Below are positions 9,062 to 18,150 of a stretch of DNA of 64,000 bases, one piece after another. Below the pieces are notes generated by a model that was not told the DNA's origin, ran no database searches, and was given only the letters and a program-made list of their open reading frames with translations. Within the stretch, counting starts at the first letter, position 1, and every line of letters begins with the position of its first letter. The stretch is from Solibacillus sp. FSL W7-1464 (GTDB taxonomy: Bacteria > Bacillota > Bacilli > Bacillales_A > Planococcaceae), in assembly GCF_038004425.1 (NCBI RefSeq), contig NZ_JBBORC010000001.1, positions 3,671,501 to 3,735,500 of the forward strand. Reading direction: 5' to 3'. The position numbers and the translations under genes were made by a program.

Positions 9062-10087
9062 TCACCTAGATTCAAAATTTTCCTTCCAATAATAATTACT
9101 TAACACTTCAGCAAGAGCTTCCGTTGATCGATGAAGTTCTTCTACCGTATTATCTACTCCCCCAATTTCTATAATTAATGAGTTAGGGGCGAGATCTTGA
9201 TTATAAATTCCATTTCCCTGACTACTACTTTTTTTAAGTATGCCTTTTGACAAAGCTGGGTATCTATTCTCTAATAGAGTATGTAGATTATTCGCAAACT
9301 GAAGATTTTTTTCATATTCCGCATGACCAGTTCCCACTACAAAAAGTAGAGTAGCATATTTTGTTCTATTTATTTCAGTCGTTGTATTTTCTTTTCGTAA
9401 TGAATCACGGTGAATATCTATAAAGTATTCAAGGTCTTTATTTTCATTTTGTGATAGTTGCACTAGCTCCCTTGAAACATTGTAAGAGCTGGTGTAATCT
9501 AAGTTCCTAGAATTCAAAAGTTGTACAATATCTACTGTCTCAACTTTCGTTCCTACTCCCCTTTGGTCCATTGCTCGCCCAAGCATTTTTCCAACTAATG
9601 TTATGTTTGCTACTGAATGATAAGCTTCTTCTGGTCTGATTGTATCTTTTAGATAAGGCAAAAAGGATTCCCTACTATGGGAATGATAAATATAAACAAC
9701 TTCTTTACCAAAAGTAGAGTGGATAGCCGAAATTTCTTTAGGTGATTTCATATTTCCAAAAATCCCCTCAATATTTTTTAATCGAAGAGTTCTGTCTTTT
9801 GATACTATTTCCATAGGTGGTTTTAATTCATCTCTATCCGTATTTTCAAAAGTCTTATCCTCTTCTGAATTTTCTATAGAGAAATTAATAGTGGGATCTT
9901 TTTTATTTAAAACACTATTTATAACTTCGTTTTCCTCATTATTTTTATTATTAAGATTGTAGGTCATTGCCAACCAAATAGTAGCTATTGCCCAGATAAT
10001 AAAAAGGAAAATCGCAATATAAAGAAGTAATTTTGCTTTATTATTTCCCTTTCTTTTGTTCTTATCTTCTGTTAATTTAGGAGACAT
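9062..10087 (-). CDS. SpoIIP-like cell-wall amidase/endopeptidase
   Basis: Membrane-anchored protein of 341 aa with a C-terminal SpoIIP domain. In sporulation, SpoIIP cuts cross-links and stem peptides during engulfment. One transmembrane helix spans about residues 20-42, with the enzyme outside. Zinc-ligand motifs of the amidase_3-like fold are visible: VYIYHSHSRESF (His135, Glu140), FIDIHRDS and LIIEIGG. A linker of about 85 residues is rich in Asn, Glu and Lys. It stands alone with its own terminator. A sporulation-type hydrolase as transposon cargo is unusual; a role in germination or mother-cell lysis is equally possible. Confidence 0.82.
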   Translation of the reverse strand: MSPKLTEDKNKRKGNNKAKLLLYIAIFLFIIWAIATIWLAMTYNLNNKNNEENEVINSVLNKKDPTINFSIENSEEDKTFENTDRDELKPPMEIVSKDRTLRLKNIEGIFGNMKSPKEISAIHSTFGKEVVYIYHSHSRESFLPYLKDTIRPEEAYHSVANITLVGKMLGRAMDQRGVGTKVETVDIVQLLNSRNLDYTSSYNVSRELVQLSQNENKDLEYFIDIHRDSLRKENTTTEINRTKYATLLFVVGTGHAEYEKNLQFANNLHTLLENRYPALSKGILKKSSSQGNGIYNQDLAPNSLIIEIGGVDNTVEELHRSTEALAEVLSNYYWKENFESR

Positions 10088-10132
10088 TTTGACCCTTCCC
10101 TTGCTATATTTATTAATTTAATCAAGTATTTA

Positions 10133-10177
10133 AAAACACCCTCAAGTAAATCCCAACTATTACTTGAGGGTGTTTTT
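10133..10177 (-). terminator. terminator after the multicopper oxidase gene
   Basis: AAAAACACCCTCAAGTAA pairs with TTACTTGAGGGTGTTTTT around a short loop. It has T or A runs on both sides, so it could stop transcription from either direction. It lies 44 bases after the oxidase stop codon. Confidence 0.85.
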
Positions 10178-10220
10178 ATATAGGTTCTTTCTTATTTAAT
10201 TAGCAATCTAGAAACTTATG

Positions 10221-11741
10221 TTAGATTACTTCTACTTGTCCCATCATTCCGTTTTCTTCATGTTCAAGAACATGGCAGTGGAACATATATATACCTTTAT
10301 TATTAAATTTCACGGCTAATTTAACTGTTTGACCAGCTTCAATTGAAATTGTGTCCTTCCATCCCTGCAAGTTTACAGGTGGCTCATTCCCATCTATTGA
10401 AACAACTTTAAATTGAGTACCATGAATATGAAACGGATGAATCATGCCACCCATCGCATCTGGTTTATTGTAAATCTCCCAAATTTCTGTTTCACCTTGC
10501 TTCTGGGTAAAATCAATTCGATTCATATCAAATTGTTTATCATTAATATATACCATTTTTCCCATACCGAAAAGTTCTAGTTTTTTCGTAACGGATAAAC
10601 TTCTCTCTTCGTCTGTCACTGCGTAATCATTCAAACTAGTTGAAATTTCTATCGGATTTGTTTTTTGCTCATCAATAATAAATGGTAATAAAATTGTATC
10701 GTCTTCATTCAAAAGTGCAATTTCACTTTCAGAATCAAATTTTGAAAAATCCACAATAATTTCTGCACGCTCACCAGGTGCTAATGTAATTTCACTCAAT
10801 TCAATTGGGCTATTTAGGAAGCCACCATCACTTGCTATTTGTTGGAATTTATCACCCGTATTTAATTTAAATGTGTAGTTTCGTGCATTCGCTCCGTTTA
10901 ATAAACGAAGTCTCACTTTTTCTTTTCCTATTGTCAGCTTTGGGTTTAATGTACCATTCACTAATAAAGTATCTCCGATAGTGCCATCATCATTGCGTAC
11001 TGCTTGGTAATCAAACTGTTTTTCGTCAGTGAATTCTCTATCTTGAAATACTAATGGAAAATCATTTACCCCATATTCTTTTGGTAAGGTTAGATTTTTA
11101 GAATTAGCATCTTCAATATAAATTAATCCTGCTAGACCTTTATAAACTTGTTCAGCAGTAGAACCCTCCGGATGTGGGTGGAACCAAAGTGTTGAAGCCC
11201 CCTGACTAACCGTAAACTTCACGTCTTCCATTGCGCCTGGTTCTAAGAGCTGATGTGGACCACCATCACCTTCACCTGGTATATCTACTCCATGCCAATG
11301 AAATGTGGTAGGTTCGGCTAATTCATTTTTTGTTCTAAAAATTACTGATTCTCCTTCATTTACTCGAATAACCGGACCTAAATATGAACCATTATATCCA
11401 AATGTTTTAGTTTGAATTCCTTTAAAAATTTCTGTTGTACCTTGTTGAGCATTAATATTAACAATTCCATCTTTCGGTTCAATTAATTTTGGAATAGCTA
11501 ACTCATTTTCCCCCGTTGAGTTATTAAGTGCAACAAGGTTCGTATGACTTGCATGACCGTTTTCCATATCCATTTCTTCCTTTTCCTCGTCAGTCATGTT
11601 CGAATGGTCCATTCCCTCCATGTTTGTCATGTTTGAATGATCCATATTCCCATGTCCGTCAGATTCAGAACTATCTGCACTACATCCCGCAACAATAACA
11701 CTACTAATTAGTAATGTAGTAACTAAAAAATTAAATTTCAT
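10221..11741 (-). CDS. multicopper oxidase lipoprotein (copper resistance)
   Basis: Secreted, lipid-anchored multicopper oxidase, 506 aa. The signal peptide ends in a lipobox, VIVAGC, so Cys20 would be lipidated. A Met- and His-rich linker follows (GNMDHSNMTNMEGMDHSNM), a likely Cu(I) binding tail. All four copper motifs are present: HWHGV, WFHPHPEG, HPFHIHG and FHCHVLEHEENGMM. The last contains the T1 Cys and an axial Met. Such enzymes oxidise Cu(I) to Cu(II) outside the cell. The frame opens at 11843, but ATG 11741 has GGGAGGA upstream and begins the signal peptide. Confidence 0.93.
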   Translation of the reverse strand: MKFNFLVTTLLISSVIVAGCSADSSESDGHGNMDHSNMTNMEGMDHSNMTDEEKEEMDMENGHASHTNLVALNNSTGENELAIPKLIEPKDGIVNINAQQGTTEIFKGIQTKTFGYNGSYLGPVIRVNEGESVIFRTKNELAEPTTFHWHGVDIPGEGDGGPHQLLEPGAMEDVKFTVSQGASTLWFHPHPEGSTAEQVYKGLAGLIYIEDANSKNLTLPKEYGVNDFPLVFQDREFTDEKQFDYQAVRNDDGTIGDTLLVNGTLNPKLTIGKEKVRLRLLNGANARNYTFKLNTGDKFQQIASDGGFLNSPIELSEITLAPGERAEIIVDFSKFDSESEIALLNEDDTILLPFIIDEQKTNPIEISTSLNDYAVTDEERSLSVTKKLELFGMGKMVYINDKQFDMNRIDFTQKQGETEIWEIYNKPDAMGGMIHPFHIHGTQFKVVSIDGNEPPVNLQGWKDTISIEAGQTVKLAVKFNNKGIYMFHCHVLEHEENGMMGQVEVI

Positions 11742-11936
11742 GAGAATTTCCTCCCTATGTTTCGTTACAATTACTGTAACAAATAAATATGGAAAAATTA
11801 TGGAGTTTAAGGGAGCCACCAAATTTCGTAAGTCAACTGTCAAAGTTTATTCGAACTGTATTTCGGAATGAATTTTTAAATACCCGTTATCATAACTATT
11901 TGGAAGCATTTTTATTATTGCAGTATTAAGACATGA

Positions 11937-11942
11937 TATAAT
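11937..11942 (+). promoter_or_regulatory. probable -10 box for the dprA-like operon
   Basis: TATAAT stands 105 bases upstream of the dprA-like start. No good -35 lies at the usual distance (AT-rich TTTATT at about 17 bases), so the promoter may be weak or activated. The region 11742-11936 should also hold the minus-strand promoter of the oxidase. Confidence 0.45.
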
Positions 11943-12047
11943 TAAAATGTTAAGAAACTCCAATCCATCTAATAGCGAAAATAAAAAGTAGAAGAATTAA
12001 TACGGGGAATCTTCGGGAGCAACAGCGAAAGAAGAAAGGGGGAAACT

Positions 12048-12905
12048 ATGACGAAAAAAATACGAAGTGATTTATTTTATTTGAAACAATTTGGTTTTAA
12101 CGATTCACTTTTACAAGCGATTTTTCAGTTGAAATTAGACCCCATCGTGAGTATTTTTAATAACGAAAATGAATTAATTATGGAAATTGAGAGTAAATTT
12201 ACAGATAAAGATAGGGAATTAGCAAGAGATTATCAGCAATATAAAAACTTCAAATCGGAATTATTTAATACAGAAACTTTTTTAAAAGATAGAAAGAGTA
12301 AGATTTATTTTAAATACGATTACAATGAATTGACGGCTTTAATTCCCAAAAAAATCATGCCACTTTTTATGTATTCAAAAGGTGATATTTCACTATTATC
12401 CTTAGATAGAAAAAGAGTCGCTATTGTCGGTACACGTAACCCATCAGAGAAATCTATTGAATTAACTAAGAAAATAACCCAAAAATATGTTAGCGATAAT
12501 TATATTATTGTGAGTGGACTAGCTGAGGGCATAGATACGGTCTCACATGCCACTACTCTAGATCTTGGTGGAAAAACGATTGCAGTGCTGCCAACAAATT
12601 TCAATAAAATTTATCCCAAAGAAAATAATGATTTAGCGGATTTAATATCTGATAAAGGTTTATTAGTAACAGCAATCGGTCCTAAAGAAAATACTTATAA
12701 ATCAAGCTTTTTAGATAGAAATCAATATGTTGCTAATATGAGCGATTTAATAATAGTTGTTGAAACAAACTTAAAAAGTGGCACTATGAATACTATTAGA
12801 AATGCATATGAAGCTAATAAAAAGATACTTTTTGTAGATCAAGGTGATGAAGCGCTAAATAATAAAATTTGTGAATTTGGAGGGGAAATGATAAATGACA
12901 AATAA
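12048..12905 (+). CDS. DprA/Smf-fold (Rossmann) protein
   Basis: A 285-aa protein with a DprA-type Rossmann core. Visible motifs in order: VAIVGTRNPS (about 124-133), IVSGLAEGIDTVSHA (154-168), AVLPTNFNKIYPKEN (179-193), FLDRNQYVANMSD (221-233) and ETNLKSGTMNTI (239-250). Normal DprA loads RecA on incoming DNA. Here the usual SE-P motif reads TAIGPKENT, there is no C-terminal winged helix, and the gene sits in an operon with a phosphoribosyltransferase-fold protein, so a housekeeping competence role is unlikely. Start ATG follows AAAGGGGGA. Overlaps the next gene by 11 bases. Confidence 0.8.
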   Translation: MTKKIRSDLFYLKQFGFNDSLLQAIFQLKLDPIVSIFNNENELIMEIESKFTDKDRELARDYQQYKNFKSELFNTETFLKDRKSKIYFKYDYNELTALIPKKIMPLFMYSKGDISLLSLDRKRVAIVGTRNPSEKSIELTKKITQKYVSDNYIIVSGLAEGIDTVSHATTLDLGGKTIAVLPTNFNKIYPKENNDLADLISDKGLLVTAIGPKENTYKSSFLDRNQYVANMSDLIIVVETNLKSGTMNTIRNAYEANKKILFVDQGDEALNNKICEFGGEMINDK

Positions 12906-14067
12906 ATTGATTCTTATTTCAAAGTTAGTTTTTTTTACTGAAGAAAATGAACTGATTGAGAAAAACTTAAGGATATGTGATTTATTTAGTGATGCTAATA
13001 TTATATTAGCTATTGTTGCTAGACAAAGTACAATTAATATACTGAAAAGTAAATTACCCGAAGAATATAAGAAGAAAATAAAATTATTAAATCGAAGTAA
13101 AGATACAGAAGCAAAAATAAAAGATTTGAAAGAAAGAGGTATAATTATAGGAATGGTAGGTATTGTTAATGAAGATGCTTTATTTTCATTCCATTGTAAA
13201 ATTCCATTGTTTAACCCAGAGTCGTTAAGTAATAGAGTAACTGTTTCAGAGAAAGTTGAAAAATATGGTTTACCCATATATGACTTTAAAGACGTGATAG
13301 ATTGCTTAAAGGCATATGAAATACACAAACAAAATTACTTTCAAATGATTTTTGGAGACTCATTTAGCGTTATCAGTTTAAATAACGCGAATACACATTA
13401 TAGACCTGAAGAAGAAGCAAGAGTTAAAAAGATTTTTGAAACTAATTTAAAGGGTATTGAATCTAAACGTGAACAAAGAATATTACTTCTTTTATTATTC
13501 CATCTTATAAACGAAGTAACAACTAATAGTTACTACGAAAAGGTAGATTATTGGGGTACCTTTCCATCTTCTAATCCTCAAAACACATTTACTTCAGTTT
13601 CATTCTTAAAGGAAGCTGTTAGAGTAATTCTTAATGGAGGACCAAAAAAAGGACCAGAAATATTACTCCGACATCAACAAATGCCAGCTAAACATAACAG
13701 TGGGGCAATTCGTTTGAAAACTAAAAGTAATAATGATTTCGAAACTTTAATTGTCAATCCAGCTTTAAAAAATAACATTAAGGGAAAAGTAATTTGTATT
13801 ATTGATGATTATATTACAAATGGCTATTCAGCCGAGGCAACAAAACACTTACTGTTGGCTGCAGGCGCTAAAGAAGTGATATTCCTTTCATTTGGTAAAT
13901 TCGGCAAAAAATACTTTTCAACTGATTATTTAATAGAGGGAGATGTATATTCTAAATATACTTATGAATTTATAAAAGAAAACCTTTATGAAGGTAATTT
14001 TGGTAAAGAAATATTTTATAATTCCAATAATGATTCGGAAATTTCAAATTTTGCAGACTTGATTTAA
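12895..14067 (+). CDS. phosphoribosyltransferase-fold protein paired with the DprA-like gene
   Basis: A 390-aa protein. The C-terminal third has a clear PRPP-loop motif, VICIIDDYITNGYSA (about 299-313), typical of type I phosphoribosyltransferases. The N-terminal 135 residues look like a Rossmann or HAD-like domain (RGIIIGMVGIVNEDALFSF, then IPLFNPE), but I see no catalytic DxD. The middle (HYRPEEEARVKKIFETN...) I do not recognise. Its ATG lies inside the end of the dprA-like gene behind GGAGGGG, so translation is coupled. It may make or salvage a nucleotide; the substrate is unknown. A stress or defence role is inference only. Confidence 0.75.
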   Translation: MTNKLILISKLVFFTEENELIEKNLRICDLFSDANIILAIVARQSTINILKSKLPEEYKKKIKLLNRSKDTEAKIKDLKERGIIIGMVGIVNEDALFSFHCKIPLFNPESLSNRVTVSEKVEKYGLPIYDFKDVIDCLKAYEIHKQNYFQMIFGDSFSVISLNNANTHYRPEEEARVKKIFETNLKGIESKREQRILLLLLFHLINEVTTNSYYEKVDYWGTFPSSNPQNTFTSVSFLKEAVRVILNGGPKKGPEILLRHQQMPAKHNSGAIRLKTKSNNDFETLIVNPALKNNIKGKVICIIDDYITNGYSAEATKHLLLAAGAKEVIFLSFGKFGKKYFSTDYLIEGDVYSKYTYEFIKENLYEGNFGKEIFYNSNNDSEISNFADLI

Positions 14068-14291
14068 ACCTGTTATAAATCTATAAAAGATATAGGTAAT
14101 TTAAGACCTATTAAATTCATCTTTCAGCATCCAGCGACCGCTTTACAGAGAAATACCAATTCTCCAATTGGACTTTTACTTTCCTTTAAGACTCAAACAA
14201 TCTTCAACAATCGTGTGCGATTGTTGAAGAAAGAATGGCAACCATATTTTTACTCCCTAAAATGTAAACGGTGTACTGCATTTAGGATATG
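14068..14291. other. intergenic region with a perfect 13-bp hairpin
   Basis: TCTTCAACAATCG pairs with CGATTGTTGAAGA around TGTG (14201-14230). It has no T tail directly after the stem. It lies between the convergent phosphoribosyltransferase-fold and YdhK-like genes, so it may act as a weak terminator or be a scar of a former mobile element. Nothing else is supported here. Confidence 0.5.
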
Positions 14292-14852
14292 TTATTCCAC
14301 AGCTAATTCTCTTTCAGTTACCCATTTATGATTGGTTACTTTTTCACCTGTTGTCGAGATGTAATCTACCATATAAACTGTTGTTTTCTCAACAGAATCG
14401 ATTATTGCAGTTGCACCTTTCATTCCTTCCATGTGATCTGCTATAATCTTGACTTCTGTCCCAACCTCTATAGGCTCCTTACCAACACCCTCCAATTCCT
14501 CTTGGATAACCCATTTATGATTTATTACAGGCTCTTCACCATTTGTAGGAGTATATGACACTGTATATACAGTTGTATCGTATGCCCCTATAATTGTAGC
14601 TTCAGCACCTTTCATACCTCCCATATGATCAGCCTGTATGATTGCTGTGTTTCCAACAGGAAAGGTGGGGTTTTCAGCTTTTATTATTCCTTTAGGAACT
14701 TCACCTGTTCCAGAATGATTCATATTATGCCCTGTCATTTCTTTACTTGAAGCTTCTTCTTGAGATGATTTTTCGTTATCATTCCCTGCACATGCTGAAA
14801 GAGTTAGGATTGCTGTAGTTGTAAACATCCAGATTATTAGCTTATTTGCCAC
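14292..14852 (-). CDS. YdhK-type (DUF1541) lipoprotein, copy 1
   Basis: Predicted extracytoplasmic lipoprotein of 187 aa. The signal peptide ends in TLSAC (lipobox). Two repeats of the DUF1541 unit follow, each with an xxIxADHMxGMKGA segment, a TTVYxVxY strand and NHKWV. A short HNMNHSG stretch lies before them. The family often sits beside copper-resistance genes; metal binding by His and Met is likely but unproven. I chose GTG at 14852 because AGGAGG stands 7 bases before it and the paralogue at 28885-29502 starts at the same residue. The longer frame to 14963 would break the signal peptide. Confidence 0.85.
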   Translation of the reverse strand: MANKLIIWMFTTTAILTLSACAGNDNEKSSQEEASSKEMTGHNMNHSGTGEVPKGIIKAENPTFPVGNTAIIQADHMGGMKGAEATIIGAYDTTVYTVSYTPTNGEEPVINHKWVIQEELEGVGKEPIEVGTEVKIIADHMEGMKGATAIIDSVEKTTVYMVDYISTTGEKVTNHKWVTERELAVE

Positions 14853-15019
14853 ATGAATTCCTCCTATCATATAGCAATAGTTTTTGTATGATACCTTTAA
14901 ATATACATAAATTTTTATAATGAAAGCCCCTCCATTCATAGAATAGAAACAACTATTCATCATTCCAGAATATTTCCAACTTTAATTTTATTTTTCTAAC
15001 TCCCTAGTGCTAAACAAAT

Positions 15020-15331
15020 TTATAGTAAGAATATTGACGAAAGATACATAATAGTTAATGTTAAACCTATTAACAATGCTAAAAAACTAATTCCCTTAAG
15101 GTCTTCATTCTTTTCCTTTTTTCTATATTCTTTATATGTTAATTCCCCCATAGTAAATCTTAAACCATTCTGATTAGGACTTACTGAATAGAATCTCCCC
15201 TCAGTATCTTCTAAAACTGCTTTTGATATCAATGCTCTTCCATCTCCAAAGTTTTCAAGATTCTGAGGTTCAATAATACTATCATCAGCAAGCTCTAATT
15301 TTATCATCTTGTACTTTGATTGTTTTCTCAT
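15020..15331 (-). CDS. small protein with C-terminal membrane helix, unknown function
   Basis: About 103 aa from ATG 15331 (a GTG start at 15385 would give 121 aa; neither has a strong ribosome site). The soluble part has alternating strands (MIKLELADDSIIEP, SKAVLEDTEGRFYSVSP). The C-terminus is a single hydrophobic helix (FLALLIGLTLTIMYLSSIFLL). I do not recognise a family. It lies between the YdhK-like gene and the IS1182/IS21 nest. Confidence 0.5.
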   Translation of the reverse strand: MRKQSKYKMIKLELADDSIIEPQNLENFGDGRALISKAVLEDTEGRFYSVSPNQNGLRFTMGELTYKEYRKKEKNEDLKGISFLALLIGLTLTIMYLSSIFLL

Positions 15332-15486
15332 TGTTTCACATATCCTATAAGCCTGCAGTTCAATAAAATTACTAGAAATACACACTTAACTCAACTCACT
15401 TCTAATTTAGATTTTAAACATGTTATTTTATTATATTCCTTTCCCTTTAAATTTCTCCTATAATTCAGGGTTTAAAAATTTATAAA

Positions 15487-15510
15487 AAAGCCTAAGAATT
15501 CTTAGGCTTT
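15487..15510. repeat. 24-bp duplicated palindrome, left copy (also a terminator hairpin)
   Basis: AAAGCCTAAGAA followed by its complement TTCTTAGGCTTT. The same 24 bases flank the other end of the IS1182-family element at 19756-19779. It is the target duplication of that element and also the terminator of the CopB-type ATPase gene. On this side the A run before it makes it a terminator for minus-strand transcripts. Confidence 0.85.
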
Positions 15511-15578
15511 CAGATTGTTGTAACCGTCAAGTAGAATTAAACAGTTTTTCACAAGTAAGTTTCAACAGTTTTCACCAA

Positions 15579-16352
15579 TTAAGTTTCAACAGTTTGATGT
15601 TGGAATAAAGCCTTTCTATATTTCATTCGAATACTATCTGCCTCTTTGTCAAATGTGATAATCTCACTTCGATGAAGTAAGCGATCCAAAATAGCGGTTG
15701 TTAATGTTGGGTCTCCTAAAAACTTCCCCCATTCTCCTGGACCTTTGTTTGATGTCAATATAAATGCAGCTTTATCATATAAATCATAGATAAATTGAAA
15801 GAATAAGTTAGCTTCCTGAGCTTCGTATGTCATGTACATCACGTCATCAATGATAATCAAATCAGATGTAATAATCCGCTTGTAACGAGTTTTCGACTTG
15901 TTGGTATATTCTTTTGTTTTTAAAACATACATGAGTTGGCTCATGGAGATAAAGGATACTTGGTATCCTTTCTCCACGGCGTGTATTCCTAAAGCGATCG
16001 ACAAATGCGTTTTACCAGCTCCAGTTGGGCCCATCATAATTAATGTGAAATATTCTTCAACCCAATTCAATTCTTTTAGAACATTAAGTTGTTTTTCTCC
16101 TATTGCTGATTGTTCATTCAAGTTATATTCTTCAAAAGTTAACTTCTCTGGAAACTCAGCCCACTTCATTAATCTCTCATTATTCTTTTTCTCTCTACAG
16201 TTCAATTCGTAACTCAAGATTTCGTGAATCAATTCATGATAAGTCCAATTCTTTGATTCCGCTGCTCGCATTAGATTCGGCAACTCTTTTGCTGTCTCAG
16301 CCAGACGTAGGGTGCGACATTTGTCTTGTAATAATTCGAAAGGATGGGTCAT
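15579..16352 (-). CDS. istB: IS21-family helper ATPase IstB (second type)
   Basis: AAA+ protein of 257 aa with Walker A GPTGAGKTH and Walker B SDLIIIDDVMY. It follows istA with one base between the genes. It belongs to the longer-known IS21 IstB group (HELIHEILSYELNCREKK near the N-terminus). Intact. Confidence 0.93.
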   Translation of the reverse strand: MTHPFELLQDKCRTLRLAETAKELPNLMRAAESKNWTYHELIHEILSYELNCREKKNNERLMKWAEFPEKLTFEEYNLNEQSAIGEKQLNVLKELNWVEEYFTLIMMGPTGAGKTHLSIALGIHAVEKGYQVSFISMSQLMYVLKTKEYTNKSKTRYKRIITSDLIIIDDVMYMTYEAQEANLFFQFIYDLYDKAAFILTSNKGPGEWGKFLGDPTLTTAILDRLLHRSEIITFDKEADSIRMKYRKALFQHQTVET

Positions 16353-16353
16353 A

Positions 16354-17895
16354 TTAATCTCTACCTCCAGCTAAGACTTTTAAATAAATATCTTCAGATC
16401 GTTCTGGCGCAATCAAATCCTTATATTTCTGATTCAGTTCAATAGCCGAAGGAGAGCCTTTTTGGCTCTGTATAGATAGAGAGTTGGCAATATCCCGAAA
16501 ATCATTCGCACTTGTCATATTGAGTTTTTTCACCTCTTCTAATGCCTGATCACAATGATTAGGGTAAACCTTTATTGCTTGTTCAAGTACTTTTAATTGA
16601 TCAGTTAAATGTCGAGGGTATCGCTCTTTTAATTGATGTATTAACCACTGAATATTTTCTTTATCTAAAAATACATCTTCGATTTGTTTGATTAATAATT
16701 CTCGTTTAGATGTTCCGTATTCTCGATGGGAAGGGTCAGAAATAACACGACCTCGTTCACTAGAAATTTTATGTTTTGCTAATATTGAGCCAGTTTGCTT
16801 TAATCGAATAATTAACCAACCATCATCTTCTTGAACATATGCAATATTAGGCGCATCTCCTCTGAATGTACCTTTTGGTACACTATATCGATTTCCGCCA
16901 AAACGAATGACATTGTCCTTTTGTATACTTCTTGTTATACTAGAAGCGAGAATATTCTCGAAAATATAGGTACCAGAGACTTTCTTTAAGTGTTGCTTTT
17001 CGAGGGCGTGCACTTCAGAAGGTCTCTTTTTCGTATTATGATGTACCTTATAGTTTCCTGTTCGTTTGAGCCAGGCATGACAAGATTGATTCCAATCTGT
17101 GATGTTACCAAATACACGATGTTTACTGAAGTTATTTTTGATAAACTTAACGACTTGTTCGATTTTTCCTTTCGACTCCGGGTCGCTTTTTCTACAAAGA
17201 TATATATTAAATTGCCGTGTTTGATGGTATTTGGTAAATTCCGATGTCATAATTAAATCACCTGCATTTTCACTTACTGCTAATAACGCATCCTGATCAT
17301 AAACAATTTCTTCAGAAATTCCCCCGAAATAATGGAAAGCACTCTCATGCATTCGAATGACATCAGCTGTACGAAACGGACGATCTAACCACTCCGCATA
17401 TTTATACCTTGAATGAGAAAGTATAAAAGCAATGAAGTACAAACGCTTATTATGACCATCTTTATCCTTTACCACTGTTTGACCAAAGTCTACCTGTATT
17501 TGTTTTCCCATTGGTAGTTCTGGAACAGTGGCATATGTACGTTGAGTCAAAACTTTCGGGATATGATAACGATCTCTTAATTCATTTAAGTAATTCCGAA
17601 CGGTATTTTCAGCGACCTCTTTAAAGTTGAATTTCTCCTCCAACCAATCATAAACCTGTGCTCCTGATAAATCAGGATGTTCACGTAACCATTCAAGTAT
17701 TTCATCATGAAACTGATCCAATTTTTTCTCCCTAGTCCGTAAGGAACTTATGAACTCTTCAAATTCCTCAGTCGTCATATTCAAATAATCTATGACTGTA
17801 TTTCTTGATATATTTAACTTTTTTGCAATTGCACTTTTTGAGAATCCCTCTTTATATAATCGGTGGATCTCTATATAATTCATAAACCTGTTCAC
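16354..17895 (-). CDS. istA: IS21-family transposase IstA (second type)
   Basis: DDE transposase of 513 aa. Helix-turn-helix near residues 13-36 (EGFSKSAIAKKLNISRNTVID), catalytic core with QVDFGQTVV, VYDQDALLAV and the Glu region SDPESKGKIEQVV. Intact and followed directly by istB. It shares the length but little sequence with the IstA of copies A and B. Confidence 0.93.
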   Translation of the reverse strand: MNRFMNYIEIHRLYKEGFSKSAIAKKLNISRNTVIDYLNMTTEEFEEFISSLRTREKKLDQFHDEILEWLREHPDLSGAQVYDWLEEKFNFKEVAENTVRNYLNELRDRYHIPKVLTQRTYATVPELPMGKQIQVDFGQTVVKDKDGHNKRLYFIAFILSHSRYKYAEWLDRPFRTADVIRMHESAFHYFGGISEEIVYDQDALLAVSENAGDLIMTSEFTKYHQTRQFNIYLCRKSDPESKGKIEQVVKFIKNNFSKHRVFGNITDWNQSCHAWLKRTGNYKVHHNTKKRPSEVHALEKQHLKKVSGTYIFENILASSITRSIQKDNVIRFGGNRYSVPKGTFRGDAPNIAYVQEDDGWLIIRLKQTGSILAKHKISSERGRVISDPSHREYGTSKRELLIKQIEDVFLDKENIQWLIHQLKERYPRHLTDQLKVLEQAIKVYPNHCDQALEEVKKLNMTSANDFRDIANSLSIQSQKGSPSAIELNQKYKDLIAPERSEDIYLKVLAGGRD

Positions 17896-18150
17896 TCCTA
17901 ATTCCTCACCTTCAATAAACTTAATATAAGTATATTGAAAGAATGATAGTTTTTGGATAACTGTTTAATCTTATTTGGGGAATTCTGTTGATTTCTATTT
18001 GTGGAAAACTGTTAACTCTAGTTTAGCGTTTACAATTGTCGACAAAAGGCATCGAGAGTTCGCCTCTCGATGCCTTTTGTCTTTTCGTTCCCCAAATTAA
18101 TGTACAGAATTTGGGGAACGTATCTCCTCTTCGAGGGAAGATGCCCTCAT
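17896..18150. other. junction of nested IS ends
   Basis: Contains the upstream end of the second-type IS21 with repeated AACTGTT-type binding sites (17955-18015), its boundary at 18034, the ATTGT duplication and the rest of the IS1182 left end with a strong hairpin (GACAAAAGGCATCGAGAG at 18041 pairing with CTCTCGATGCCTTTTGTC). No gene. Confidence 0.7.

Larger units (their letters stand above)
15519..18034 (-). mobile_element. IS21-family element of a second type (2516 bp)
   Basis: Ends read inward TGTAACCGTCAAG and TGTAAACGCTAAAC, both continuing to an AACAGTTTT repeat. A 5-base duplication ATTGT flanks it (15514-15518 and 18035-18039). Its IstA and IstB are clearly different from those of copies A and B. 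It sits within the left terminal repeat of the IS1182-family element, so it arrived later. Confidence 0.92.

Noticed and set aside
12048-12905. Housekeeping DprA for natural competence
   Set aside because: It lacks the winged helix, has an altered SE motif and is coupled to a phosphoribosyltransferase-fold gene within transposon cargo.
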